Both the position numbers and the translations under genes were made by a program. From Orrella marina (GTDB taxonomy: Bacteria > Pseudomonadota > Gammaproteobacteria > Burkholderiales > Burkholderiaceae_B), in NCBI RefSeq assembly GCF_003058465.1, contig NZ_CP028901.1, positions 3,100,001-3,164,000 of the forward strand: a stretch of DNA of 64,000 bases, in the 5' to 3' direction. This document shows positions 35,725-45,531 of the stretch, piece after piece; within the stretch, counting starts at the first letter, position 1; every line of letters begins with the position of its first letter. The notes beneath the pieces were generated by a model. The model searched no databases. It was given only the letters and a program-made list of their open reading frames with translations, and was not told the origin of the DNA.

Positions 35725-36372
35725 TCACTGATCGATATTAATATAACGAGTTGCTCTGCTGTCGTATATGGCCAGCAATTTCTTGGTCATGATTTCTTCC
35801 TGGTAGTTGTTTCCGAAATACATCAGTTCGAAAACGTATTTACCATTTTTCAAATCTCTCACGAACAAAAAATCTGGCTGTCCCTCTTCAATTTTGAAGT
35901 AGGTAAAAAATGCATACTTTCTACCGTCAAGCTCAGCTACTATTTTGTGTCTGTAACCCTCGTATTCATCTACACTGAAGAAGAATGATGAAACTTCCTT
36001 CCAGCATTCGTTTGAGTGTTCTGGGGGCTGATGCTTTACTTGAGACAGGGTGGCACCGATAACATTATTTGAGAATATTGCTGAGCCAGTTCGATCCGTG
36101 CAAGGATGTTTTGGCCAAGGAGGCCCGAGTGAATCAAAAAATACGCGGCCGCCATTCTCAGAAGCGTAAAAAAATACAGGGACACCACAGACCGGACACC
36201 GCGCATTCGGCTTTGTATAGCTCGAGGCAAAACCAGAGAAATTTGGAATCTGGGGGGCAAGACGAGGGGTAGCCTTAAAAATTTTTGGAGAATATCCCTG
36301 TCCAAGACTGGAATATGATGCTCCACCCCAACCACAAGTACATCCCGGAGGATGATTATGGGCGTTACACAT
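35725..36372 (-). CDS. Cys/His-rich protein of unknown function
   Basis: This protein of about 215 residues starts with a compact Cys/His motif, MCNAHNHPPGCTCGWGG, and has a second metal-like site (ARCPVCGVPVFFY) followed by GGRVFFDSLGPPWPKHPCTD. Together these suggest one or two bound zinc ions. I recall the same pair of motifs in uncharacterised bacterial proteins but know no function. It is the last gene of the hsd operon, 57 bases after the hsdR stop. The chosen ATG follows AGAGG; an ATG six codons upstream is possible. Confidence 0.7.
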   Translation of the reverse strand: MCNAHNHPPGCTCGWGGASYSSLGQGYSPKIFKATPRLAPQIPNFSGFASSYTKPNARCPVCGVPVFFYASENGGRVFFDSLGPPWPKHPCTDRTGSAIFSNNVIGATLSQVKHQPPEHSNECWKEVSSFFFSVDEYEGYRHKIVAELDGRKYAFFTYFKIEEGQPDFLFVRDLKNGKYVFELMYFGNNYQEEIMTKKLLAIYDSRATRYINIDQ

Positions 36373-36428
36373 GAAACCCTCTTTTTTCATGGGTGATAAT
36401 TACATTATCCATCACAGGGAAGGTGCTT

Positions 36429-39400
36429 TTAGTTACTCCAAGCATTTGATAGCGCCTCAGCCTGTTCCAGCACCATGTCAATCGCATCCTCCTGTCCATC
36501 GGGTGGATATTTGTGACGCTGGAGCGTTCGCCGGACCAGAATGCGTAATCGGGCTCGCACACTCTCTCGCACTTGCCAGTCAACCGTCGTGGATTTACGC
36601 AACTTCTCAGTCAGTTCGATCGCAATCTTTTTTAGCGTGGCGTCACCCAGCTCACGGACAGCACTTTCATTGTTGGCCAGCGCGTCGTAAAAGGCGATTT
36701 CATCGCGGTTCAGTCCCAAGGCTTCATCTCGCTCAAGATCTGCCTTGAACTGTTTCGCCATGGCAATGAGCTCTTCGATTACCTGGGCCGTTTCAATGCC
36801 TCGGTTGTTGTACTTGCGCAAGGTTTCCTGCAAGCGATCGCCGTACTTCTTTTCCTGCACCACGTTGTTGCGCGTTTTGGCGCGAATGTCATCTTTGAGC
36901 AACTTCTCCAGTAGCTCCACGGCAAAGTTCTTGTACGGCATCTGTCGCACGTCTTCGAGAAACTCGTCTGACAGGAGTCCGATGTTGGGTTTGTCCAGCC
37001 CACACAATGCGAATACGTCCGACACACCCTCCGCAACCAAGGCATTGTCCAGGATCTGTTTCAGGACGGTGTTCTTTTCGTCCTCGGTCAATTTCTTGTC
37101 GACGCTGGTGTGTTTGGTGATGGCCGCTTTGACCGCAGAGAGAAATGCCACCTCCTTCTGGTGCTGTCGTGCCTCGTCCAGGGTGTTGCATAGCGAGTAG
37201 GCCTTGTTCATGGCCAATACTGCATCCAGGAAACGCTTCTTCCCGTCTTTGAGCCCCAGGACATGGTTTGCGGTCGGGATCAGCAACTGGTTCGCGTTTT
37301 CCTCATAGTCGCTGTAGTCGAAACCGTCAGACTCGGGTCCTTTGGCGAACAATCCATGGATGACATCGAGCTTTTCCAGAAGCACGGCATACGCCTCGTG
37401 AGCATCGTGCGTGGGCTCACCCTTGCCCTTCGATTCGGTGTAGGTCTTTAATGCCTGCTTGAGCTCATTGGCAATGCCGATGTAGTCCACCACCAGTCCA
37501 CCGGGCTTGTTCTTGAATACCCGGTTAACACGCGCCACGGCCTGCATGAGCCCGTGACCTTTCATGGGTTTGTCGACGTACATGGTGTGGCAACAGGGCG
37601 CATCAAAGCCTGTGAGCCACATGTCTCGCACAATCACGAGTCTGAGCGGGTCGTTCACATCCTTGAAGCGCTTCTCAAGGCGCTTTTTGACGGCCTTGTT
37701 ATACACGTGGGGTTGCAACAAGGCTTTGTCCGATGCGGACCCTGTCATCACGATCTTGATGGCGCCTTTCTCCGGGTCGACATCATGCCATTCTGGGCGC
37801 AGCGCAATAATCTCGTTGTACAGGTGTACGCAGATTTCCCGGCTCATGGCCACGATCATCGCTTTGCCTTCAATGACCTGGTTGCGAGCGTCAAAATGCT
37901 CGACGAGATCCTTGGCAACTTCCTTCAGGCGTGGTTCGGCTCCGACAAGTTTTTCCAGCCGGCTCCACTGGCTTTTGGTTCTTTCGCGGGTGCTGACGTC
38001 TTCCTCGTCCTCAACCACCTCCTCAACCTGCGCAGAGAGTTCCTCAATGGCCTCCTGGTTGATATCAAGCTTGGCCAGACGAGACTCGTAGTAGATGGGC
38101 ACGGTTGCCCCGTCATCGACCGCATCCTTGATGTCGTAGACGGAAACGTAATCGCCAAAGACTGCCCGGGTGTCCTTGTCCTCAAACGCGATCGGGGTAC
38201 CGGTAAAGCCAATGAAAGAGGCATTGGGCAGCGCATCGCGCATGTGTTTGGCGTACCCGTACTTGTAGCTGCCGTCCTTCTTTAAGGTCGCTTTCAGGCC
38301 ATACTGACTGCGGTGGGCTTCGTCCGAGATCACCACGATGTTGTGACGCGCGTTCAGGATGGGGTGTCCATCTTCATCGTCCAGCAAGGCAAACTTCTGG
38401 ACCGTCGTGAAAATGATGCCACCGGACTCGCGCTCAGCCAGCAATTGCCGCAACGTGTCTCGATCATCGGCTTGCACGGGATCTTGCTTGAGCAGGTCTC
38501 TCGCGGCCGTGAAGGTAGCAAACAGCTGCCCATCCAGATCATTGCGATCCGTTACAACAACAATCGTCGGATTGTTCATCTCGGGCTGTTGCAGGAGCTT
38601 GCCCGCGTAGCAGCACATGGAGATGCTTTTGCCGGATCCCTGGGTGTGCCAGATGACACCCGCCTTCTTGCTGCCGTAATGACGATCTGAGGAGAGTTGA
38701 CCCCCTTTGGGGATCTTGGCGGCCAGGACGGTGGCTCGGACGGCTTCTCGCACGGCGTGGAACTGGTGATAGCCGGCAATCTTTTTGGTCAGCCGATCAG
38801 ACTCGGTCTCAAAGATCACAAAAAAGCGGATGTAGTCCAGAAACAGTTCCCGATCAAAGTAGCCCTTGACCATGGTTTCCAGCTCCCAGGACAACAGGGG
38901 TTTGTCATTCTCGTGCTTGAGGGTGCGCCAGGGCATGAACCGCTCGCGATCAGCGGTCAGGGACCCGACACGGGCGGTGTATCCGTCGCTTGCGACCAGT
39001 GCCTCGTTGTACGCAAAGAGGTCTGGGATCTCACTCTTGTACGTCTGGATCTGATTGAAGGCATCCCAGATATCGACGTTCTCTGCCCCAGGGCTTTTGA
39101 GCTCCAGGACAGCCAAAGGCAGACCATTGATGAAGCAGATGATATCGGGCCTTCGCGGCTGTCGACTGCCCTGAAGGGTGAACTGGTTGATTGCGCGGAA
39201 CCGGTTTGTCTCGATTGATTCAAAGTCGATCAGAAACGCGCGATCATGGATCCACTCGTCATCGCGCTTGTACTCGATGGGCACACCATCGAGGAGCATA
39301 CGGTGAAAGGCTCGGTTATTGATAACGGTGTCGAGGCTCTCAGGCTTTCGTACTCGAGCAACGACTTGCTCGACAGCACTGGTAGGCAAATGGGGATTGA

Positions 39401-39563
39401 TGCGGCTGATGGCGTGTTCGAGATCGCCCAAGAGCAGCACCTGTCGGTAATCAACGCGCTCAGGGGAGGGACCATCTGGCGCAAGATCGGGTCCATGGGC
39501 CACATCCCATCCGCCTTCAGCGAACCACAGCAGGCATTGCTGTTCCAGTTGATCTTCGGTCAT
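36429..39563 (-). CDS. hsdR: type I restriction enzyme HsdR subunit
   Basis: HsdR is the translocase and nuclease of a type I restriction system. It is 1044 residues. The N-terminal nuclease carries the PD-(D/E)xK pattern RPDIICFINGLPLAVLELKSP in two parts (PD then ELK). The SF2 motor follows: Walker A HTQGSGKSISM near residue 310, DEAHRSQYG near 412 and FTGTPI. The C-terminal helical domain ends near DMVLEQAEAL. An AGAGGA site precedes the ATG. It lies downstream of hsdM, hsdS and a DUF4268 gene on the same strand. Confidence 0.96.
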   Translation of the reverse strand: MTEDQLEQQCLLWFAEGGWDVAHGPDLAPDGPSPERVDYRQVLLLGDLEHAISRINPHLPTSAVEQVVARVRKPESLDTVINNRAFHRMLLDGVPIEYKRDDEWIHDRAFLIDFESIETNRFRAINQFTLQGSRQPRRPDIICFINGLPLAVLELKSPGAENVDIWDAFNQIQTYKSEIPDLFAYNEALVASDGYTARVGSLTADRERFMPWRTLKHENDKPLLSWELETMVKGYFDRELFLDYIRFFVIFETESDRLTKKIAGYHQFHAVREAVRATVLAAKIPKGGQLSSDRHYGSKKAGVIWHTQGSGKSISMCCYAGKLLQQPEMNNPTIVVVTDRNDLDGQLFATFTAARDLLKQDPVQADDRDTLRQLLAERESGGIIFTTVQKFALLDDEDGHPILNARHNIVVISDEAHRSQYGLKATLKKDGSYKYGYAKHMRDALPNASFIGFTGTPIAFEDKDTRAVFGDYVSVYDIKDAVDDGATVPIYYESRLAKLDINQEAIEELSAQVEEVVEDEEDVSTRERTKSQWSRLEKLVGAEPRLKEVAKDLVEHFDARNQVIEGKAMIVAMSREICVHLYNEIIALRPEWHDVDPEKGAIKIVMTGSASDKALLQPHVYNKAVKKRLEKRFKDVNDPLRLVIVRDMWLTGFDAPCCHTMYVDKPMKGHGLMQAVARVNRVFKNKPGGLVVDYIGIANELKQALKTYTESKGKGEPTHDAHEAYAVLLEKLDVIHGLFAKGPESDGFDYSDYEENANQLLIPTANHVLGLKDGKKRFLDAVLAMNKAYSLCNTLDEARQHQKEVAFLSAVKAAITKHTSVDKKLTEDEKNTVLKQILDNALVAEGVSDVFALCGLDKPNIGLLSDEFLEDVRQMPYKNFAVELLEKLLKDDIRAKTRNNVVQEKKYGDRLQETLRKYNNRGIETAQVIEELIAMAKQFKADLERDEALGLNRDEIAFYDALANNESAVRELGDATLKKIAIELTEKLRKSTTVDWQVRESVRARLRILVRRTLQRHKYPPDGQEDAIDMVLEQAEALSNAWSN

Positions 39564-39595
39564 GCCGCAATCCTCTTGTTAGCCGCGGGTCGCCT

Positions 39596-40774
39596 TCATT
39601 CCTCGACAGGCTCTGTGGTGAAGTCTGTCTGCCGCAACTCTCGCTTGATTTGATCAAGGGGTTTGCGTAGGGCGAACTCTAGCCTTGTCATATGAGTCAC
39701 CATCCAGCTGATCATGTCGGGCCAGTTACCCTTGTCGTAGCCGTCAACCGACTTTTCGAACTGAACCCGGCAGGCTTTCTTGTTGGGTAGGGGCAGCCAA
39801 ACGAGTGGCTGACCAAACTGCGACTCAATCTCTGCCTTTTGCTCGTACAGTCGGTCATAGACGAAGGTGTTGACCTCGGCGCTACCGCTTTGCAGACTGA
39901 ATCCCACGCGGATCTCGTCCTTTCCAAAGATCAGCTGAAAGGGCATGCCCCGAATACCTGAGCCAGCACTGAGCCAGTGATCCTTGGCGGGACTGATGTT
40001 GGTGTACAGCGTGCACTGACTGTGGCTGAAGGCCTCCAGTGCTTGCTCCCAGAACTCCAGGCGCAGCTTGTGACGGAGCTTGAGCTCTGTGTCGGCATTC
40101 TTCTCCTCGGCTTCCTTGGCCACCATGCCGACCATGAAGTCGGTGGACTCGGGCGTGGGGATGATTTGCTCCACGTTCAGAAAGAGCTCCCCGCCTGCCT
40201 GGTAGGGCGTGACCTTGAAGCATTGGCAGGCGATTCCGAACTGGCTGAGCCACAAGACCGTATTGGTCACTTCCTTGCGGTAGCGTGCTGCAACAAAGAT
40301 CAAGCGCTGGGTCTTGATCCGATTGATCTGGGCCGCATCCAGATCATCCACCTCCAGGAACTCGATCAGATTGTCTGCGGCGTTTCCGACGGACTCTCCG
40401 GACACCTGGGCTCTCTGGTTCAAGTACCGCTGGTAGATCTCCACCACCTGCGTCTTGCTGAGGTTGGCGCAATAGCCCGCATACTTCAATGCCTGCCAGA
40501 CCACATCCCGGCCGGAGTCATCGAGCTTGTTTTCAATGATGACAAGGTTGCCTTCCTTGTCGATGGCCAGGAGGTCCAGGCGCTCACGAGTGTCATCAAA
40601 GCCGTCAAACTCTTTCTGGATGATGAGAAGCTCGTCACCATCGCCTTGTGCCAGGGCCTGTGGGCAGTTCTCCAGCCATTCTTGCAAATGCTTGCGCTCA
40701 GTGAATCCGAGCTCAATAAAGCGCTTTGTCTCCAGCGGCATGATCCGGTTCTGGCTGACGTCGATCTTAAACAT
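39596..40774 (-). CDS. DUF4268-type protein in the hsd operon
   Basis: This 392-residue protein has an N-terminal nuclease-like segment (RERLDLLAIDKEGNLVIIEN followed by KLDDSGRDVVWQALKYAGYC) with the D...E-x-K arrangement of PD-(D/E)xK folds, and a C-terminal part resembling DUF4268 (LEFWEQALEAF, later QKAEIESQFGQPLVWLPLP). Such proteins recur beside restriction systems; their role is not established. Its ATG overlaps the hsdS stop (ATGTTTAA), so it is translationally coupled to the specificity subunit. The position between hsdS and hsdR is unusual and suggests a functional link. Confidence 0.75.
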   Translation of the reverse strand: MFKIDVSQNRIMPLETKRFIELGFTERKHLQEWLENCPQALAQGDGDELLIIQKEFDGFDDTRERLDLLAIDKEGNLVIIENKLDDSGRDVVWQALKYAGYCANLSKTQVVEIYQRYLNQRAQVSGESVGNAADNLIEFLEVDDLDAAQINRIKTQRLIFVAARYRKEVTNTVLWLSQFGIACQCFKVTPYQAGGELFLNVEQIIPTPESTDFMVGMVAKEAEEKNADTELKLRHKLRLEFWEQALEAFSHSQCTLYTNISPAKDHWLSAGSGIRGMPFQLIFGKDEIRVGFSLQSGSAEVNTFVYDRLYEQKAEIESQFGQPLVWLPLPNKKACRVQFEKSVDGYDKGNWPDMISWMVTHMTRLEFALRKPLDQIKRELRQTDFTTEPVEE

Positions 40775-42241
40775 CGCCTGTCTCCAGTATCTCAATCGAA
40801 GGCAGATCTGAAACCGTCAGTTCGCCTGAGAGGAGTTTGGGGAGGAGGGTGTCGCGAAGTGCATTTAGGTTCGTGTTTGAGTTGCTGGATATCTTCTCAA
40901 CTAGTGGCATTACTATCGATGAGAAGCACGACATTGTTACCTCGTTGGGAATGACTACGAGTTCTTTTTCAAGGAAGACCTTTGTCTGAAAGTTACTAAT
41001 CCCAGTGCTTTGGTTTTGATACAGCCAAGTCTTACCGTCAGCATAAATTTTTTGCAGATGCAGTCCGAGAATCAGTCCGATGTCATTGCTCTGCGGTCGA
41101 AGGAGACGACAAAAACTTGCTGGCTCTGCTACGCCCAGTTGATCAAACATGTGTTTCGTGATCATTAGCGATCGACCGGTTGGCTGGCCTTTGCTACCCC
41201 CGGATACTTCTAGAATGATATCGCTAGGCTGTAGTTGGCGCTGCAATAGCTTTTTCGTACTTACATAGCGAACTGGTGCTGTGCCGTAATTACCGGAGTA
41301 GATGTTTGGTATGTCTGTTCCGCGAACGATTTTGACTTTCTCTGTGTGTTCTTCATCAGGTGAGTCCTTGCCCCAATCTCCCCTATGGTCTTGAGTAAAA
41401 CGGAGCCAAAGGGTCTTAGGTACCACCCCTCCGGAATCTCCCCAAGCTCACTGTCTTGCATGGCCGACGGAAAAAGCCCCGCAGTCGTTTTCAACTCCGC
41501 GTACTCTTCGGGCTGCTCCTCGGCCATTTGAGCGAGCTGCTCGGGATCTTTTCCGGAGATGGCTTGCATTGCTGCGAGAAGGGCATCTTCCTCTGACCCA
41601 CCGGCTTCGAGGGCAGCCATCTTGGCGCGAACCGGATCAAAGTCTACGAACCAGCTCTTGAAAATCGCCTGAGCCATCGATTCGAGGGTTTGGTTGATTT
41701 GGTTGTTGTTTCGGATTCTCTGATCAAGCGCGCTAGCAACCGCCAAAATGCGTCTTTGCTCGTCCCAAGTCGGGAGTTCTACCTTCATTTCTTGAAGACG
41801 TTTGGTTTCGAGCTTGCCAGCACCGATTCCGGTATGTTCTACCATCTCGAGTAATTTTGGCTCGTTAGCTTTTAGCCAGTAATACAAGAAGCGTTCGTCA
41901 ACGACTTTTTCGTTGAGTAGGTTCGGTTTGACCCGAATAGCTTTAACGTCTTGGTTAAAGGCGACGTCACAAGAGGCCATACCGAGAGGAATCTTTTTGT
42001 GTAATGTGCTTCCTCTGACTAAAAGTAAAATTGAGCCAGATGGAGCAAGTCGTGATCCGGCTAATAGTCCTTGCTTTGTGATTTTAAGTTCGGAATTCGA
42101 AAATAAATCACCTTCCATTGATGAGGCACTTATCCAGGGTATGTCTCCGTCCCAGTAGTCAGTGTTTTTTTTCGAAGGGGTGCCTCCAGAAAACCAAACT
42201 GTAAGATTTCCTAAATGAAATAAGCGCGTCTTAGATGTCAT
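40767..42241 (-). CDS. hsdS: type I restriction specificity subunit HsdS, with apparent one-base deletion
   Basis: HsdS sets the target sequence through two recognition domains. TRD1 begins FSGGTPSKKNTDYWDGDIPW; the central conserved region includes FVDFDPVRAKM. The first frame ends at 41261, while the second holds DWGKDSPDEEHTEKVKIVRG then TDIPNI and the C-terminal helices (LRDTLLPKLLSGELTV). A natural join reads KTIGGDWGKDSPD, requiring one extra G in the G4 run (CCCC at 41380-41383, plus strand). The total, 1475 bases, is one short of 492 codons. This could be an error or real phase variation. The ATG overlaps the hsdM stop by 11 bases. Confidence 0.88.
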
Positions 42242-43955
42242 ACCCAAGCCCCCTAAGATTCCGCTTAATCTCTGCCTCCAGCCGGGCGCTCTCTGCGAAC
42301 TGTTCCGAGAGTTGTGTTGTCAATCGGGCCATCTTGTCAGCAAACGGCTCACCATCGTCCTCCTGGTCTGGTGCGCCCACGTATCGACCTGGTGTGAGCA
42401 CATAATCATGCTTCTTGACGTCATCGAGCGTGACAGACGCGCAAAAGCCAGGGGCATCTTCATAGCTCTGACCACGTTGCCAGGCGTGAAATGTGTCGGC
42501 AACCTTGGCGATGTCCTCGTTGGTGAAGTCGCGCAAGACACGGTCGCGCATGAATCCAAGGTTGCGAGCGTCAATGAACAGGAATTCCTTGCGGCGGTCA
42601 CGCTTCTTTTCATTGTGGACCATCCCGTTGGCTTTGTCTTTGGTCAGGAACCAGATGCAGGCCGGGATCTGCGTGTTGGTGAACAGTTGCCCGGGTAAGG
42701 CCACCATGCATTCCACCAGATCCTCTTCGATCAGACGCTTGCGGATCTCACCTTCGTTGTTGGTGTTGGAACTCATGGAACCATTGGCGAGCAAGATGGC
42801 CATGCTGCCAGTTGGAGCCAAGTGGTGCAGCATGTGCTGAACCCATGCAAAGTTTGCATTGCCCTTGGGTGGTGTTCCGTACTTCCATCGCGCGTCTTCA
42901 GCCAGCGACTCACTCCACCAGTCCTTGATGTTGAAGGGCGGGTTGGCCATCACAAAATCGGCCCGCAAGTCCGGGTGCTGATCATCCAGAAAGGTATCGG
43001 CGTTCTTTTTGCCAAAGTTGAAGTCGATTCCCCGGATGGCCATGTTCATGGCAGCGAGCTTCCAGGTGGTGGGGTTGGATTCCTGGCCGTAGACCGAGAT
43101 GCGCTTTCTCTGTTCGGAGGCGTCGTAGTGCTGCTCACCCGCATGTTGTTCAATGAACTTGTCGCTGGAGACGAAAAATCCCCCAGAGCCCATGGCCGGG
43201 TCATACACACGGCCAGAGTAGGGTTCAAGCATCTCCACAATGAGCGTCACGATGCTCTTGGGGGTGTAGTACTGACCGCCTTGCTTGCCTTCGGCCAGCG
43301 CAAACTCGCCCAGAAAGTACTCGTAAACGTGACCCAGAATGTCCTTGCTCTTTAAGTTGAGCTTTTCGCCATTGAAGACGGGCTTGGTGAAGGACGTGTC
43401 AGAAAAGGTGTTGATCAGACCCAGGAGCTTGTCGTTGTCGAGTTGGTACTGACTGATCCGGTTCAGGATCCCCTTGAGTCTGGGGTTGTTGTTTTCGATT
43501 TCTTCAAGGGCATTGTCGATCAGCCAGGACACCGAGCGCAGCTTCACATCATTCCCAGCCGCGTCCTGCCAGATCACGGATCCGATGGGCAAAACCGCTT
43601 TCTCCTTGAGCGTGCTCCAGCGCGCGGCTTTGGGTACCCAGAAGACGTTGGCTTCCCGGTAGTAGTCCAGCACCTCCAGTTCATCCAGAATCGCTTGCTG
43701 GTACTCCGCCTCGCTGTCGTAGTCGTCGCGTGAGAGGTAGTAAATGTTGTCGTCGTTATCCGTCTGAAAGAGCTCGACAAGCTGTTCCTGCCGTTGCTCA
43801 AACGCGTCTGAGACGTACTTCAGAAAGATCAGACCGAGGACGATGTGTTTGTAGTTCGCGGCATCGAGATTTGAGCGCAGCTTGTTGGCCGAAGCCCAGA
43901 GCTTGTCATCCAGCTGTTTGAGGAATTGTTGTTCTGTTTGGCTTGTGTCTGACAT
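42231..43955 (-). CDS. hsdM: type I DNA adenine methyltransferase HsdM
   Basis: HsdM transfers methyl groups from S-adenosylmethionine to adenine and is shared by the modification and restriction complexes. I start at MSDTSQTEQQFLKQLDDKLW (574 residues); the frame is open 38 codons further up but that part is not family-like. Motif I is DPAMGSGGFF and motif IV is NPPF, the N6-adenine pattern. It heads the operon hsdM-hsdS-DUF4268-hsdR. Confidence 0.95.
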   Translation of the reverse strand: MSDTSQTEQQFLKQLDDKLWASANKLRSNLDAANYKHIVLGLIFLKYVSDAFEQRQEQLVELFQTDNDDNIYYLSRDDYDSEAEYQQAILDELEVLDYYREANVFWVPKAARWSTLKEKAVLPIGSVIWQDAAGNDVKLRSVSWLIDNALEEIENNNPRLKGILNRISQYQLDNDKLLGLINTFSDTSFTKPVFNGEKLNLKSKDILGHVYEYFLGEFALAEGKQGGQYYTPKSIVTLIVEMLEPYSGRVYDPAMGSGGFFVSSDKFIEQHAGEQHYDASEQRKRISVYGQESNPTTWKLAAMNMAIRGIDFNFGKKNADTFLDDQHPDLRADFVMANPPFNIKDWWSESLAEDARWKYGTPPKGNANFAWVQHMLHHLAPTGSMAILLANGSMSSNTNNEGEIRKRLIEEDLVECMVALPGQLFTNTQIPACIWFLTKDKANGMVHNEKKRDRRKEFLFIDARNLGFMRDRVLRDFTNEDIAKVADTFHAWQRGQSYEDAPGFCASVTLDDVKKHDYVLTPGRYVGAPDQEDDGEPFADKMARLTTQLSEQFAESARLEAEIKRNLRGLGYDI

Positions 43956-44175
43956 GTCTCGTCGAGAGTCCGTGTATAGGGGGGTGAGCCGACCGCAAAG
44001 ATCGCGCCATTGACAGGCGTCGACGCGGCCAAGGGTGCCATCCGGTTGCGACGAAACCTGTCGCAGCAACGCGATGGCACCGCACGCCTAAAGAAATTGC
44101 AGGTTACCGTACTTCTACGCCCAGGGGGAAGGCTGCCGTCTCTTCACGCCCGTCCTGAGTGGGCTGGTGGCATGA

Positions 44176-44493
44176 TCATTGATCCTTTGGCTCAGGTATC
44201 GGTTGGCCCCGGTGAGTCTGGTTGTAACCAATGGCAGGCTCATTGCTTCGCAGCTCACGAATGAAATGACTTTCCATGCGGGCAATCTCAGCCTTGTCGT
44301 TGGATTCAAACAGGATCTGCTTGCGCAGCGTGAAATCCGCGAGCTGCTCTCGGGTGAAGTCTCTGCTGACAAGGTCCCGGTCCCAGCTTCCGAAATAACG
44401 GATGGAGTGCCCGGGATTTCCGATGTCCATACCGACATAGATCTTGCCGTTCGGGAAGGTGATCTTGTAGACCACGTGCTGGAAGAAGGACAT
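44176..44493 (-). CDS. GIY-YIG-type nuclease domain protein
   Basis: This short protein (105 residues from MSFFQHVVYKITFPNGKIYV) resembles the GIY-YIG fold: a VYKI...KIYVG core, a downstream arginine (RDFTREQLADFTLRKQILFE) and ESHFIREL with a candidate catalytic Glu. The second motif reads KIYVG rather than YIG. It ends GYNQTHRGQPIPEPKDQ. An upstream extension to 44565 is open but less plausible. It is upstream of hsdM on the same strand, with about 220 bases between; a role is not known. Confidence 0.6.
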   Translation of the reverse strand: MSFFQHVVYKITFPNGKIYVGMDIGNPGHSIRYFGSWDRDLVSRDFTREQLADFTLRKQILFESNDKAEIARMESHFIRELRSNEPAIGYNQTHRGQPIPEPKDQ

Positions 44494-45531
44494 GTCAATC
44501 CGTTGTTTGGACAAAAGGATAGGGTCGTGGCTGGCACGCAGAAAAGCGGGACTACGAAATGACAACAGTATTGGATATCGACCCCAGATCAGGAGCGCTC
44601 AAGCGCAATGGCTCAGGACTACTCTTGGACCACGGTATCAACGACCAACGATCATGACGATCACCACAATGAATGCGATCACGCTCCAGATGGCCAGCAA
44701 AGGAGCATTGCTTGGTCTCCAATAATCCTTTTGAGCTTAACTGAGACTGTCCGTGTCTGTGTATTTTTCACGCAAATCTGATGATCCAACTTTGCCACGA
44801 GAGCCTGAACTTGAAGATATCTCTGCCTATCTGATCATGGTGCCGATTCCGTTCAGTACGTACCAGAGCAAAGTAGTTACCACTCCACCAGACAGCCAGT
44901 AGGTCACAAACCACCAGGATCTCTCTATATGGTAGGACATGCCGGCGCTGGATATCATTGGAACGTCACTGAACGACACAGCCCCTAAAGCGCCTGCCAG
45001 TAACGACAATAAAACCATCTACACGCACAACACTTCAATTGCCATACCCTTTCCGTGCCTTAGCGAACTCATTAATGTTTAGCAAATAATTTGCCCAAGG
45101 GAAAACACCCCTCGAGTACACCCATGGTGCTGGAGACCAGCATGCCCCGGAGCATCTTGGTACACCCCAAATTCACTATTTCCAACTGGCTAGAGGCGTC
45201 GTTGTGATGCGGCTGCTATGACTTTTGCATCGAATAGTTTTCGGGGCTGCAGTATCGGAGTGCTTCCATACGACCAAAACAATTGGAATTGGAAGGGCAC
45301 GGACATTTCGCACAATTAATTTCCAGAAAATTACATTTGAATCATCAGTATGATTCTCATAACATATTGATTTTATTAAATAAAATGTTGACTAGCCTTG
45401 CCATTCCGATGTAATCTGATCGACCAAAGAGTGGTTGAGGAGTCGGCATGATGGTCAGGATTTGGCAGGCGAAGCCCGAGCAAGACTCGGGACCCGGGTT
45501 GGCATGATGACTGTCTGGCGTTAGGCATGTC
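44494..45531. other. gene-poor region between GIY-YIG gene and XRE regulator
   Basis: About 1 kb with little support for genes. It contains a small hydrophobic frame (listed separately at 44827), an AT-rich stretch at about 45290-45410, and a hairpin CCCGAG-CAAGA-CTCGGG at 45475-45491. The AT-rich part (ACATTTCGCACAATTAAT at about 45303) recalls terminal TnsB-binding repeats of some Tn7-like elements, but I could not define repeats or an end. Confidence 0.35.
44827..45018 (-). CDS. small hydrophobic protein, uncertain
   Basis: A 63-codon frame encodes two likely membrane helices (MVLLSLLAGALGAVSF and WWFVTYWLSGGVVTTLLWYV). No clear ribosome site precedes it and I recognise no family. It may be a small membrane protein or chance coding. 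Confidence 0.3.
   Translation of the reverse strand: MVLLSLLAGALGAVSFSDVPMISSAGMSYHIERSWWFVTYWLSGGVVTTLLWYVLNGIGTMIR

Noticed and set aside
44640..44740. minus-strand frame with one hydrophobic helix (IWSVIAFIVVIVMIVG)
   Set aside because: No start codon between the upstream in-frame stop and the helix, so it is not supported as a gene.
45520..45530. GCGTTAGGC resembling an integron core site
   Set aside because: No left box or pairing arms upstream, so it is probably chance.
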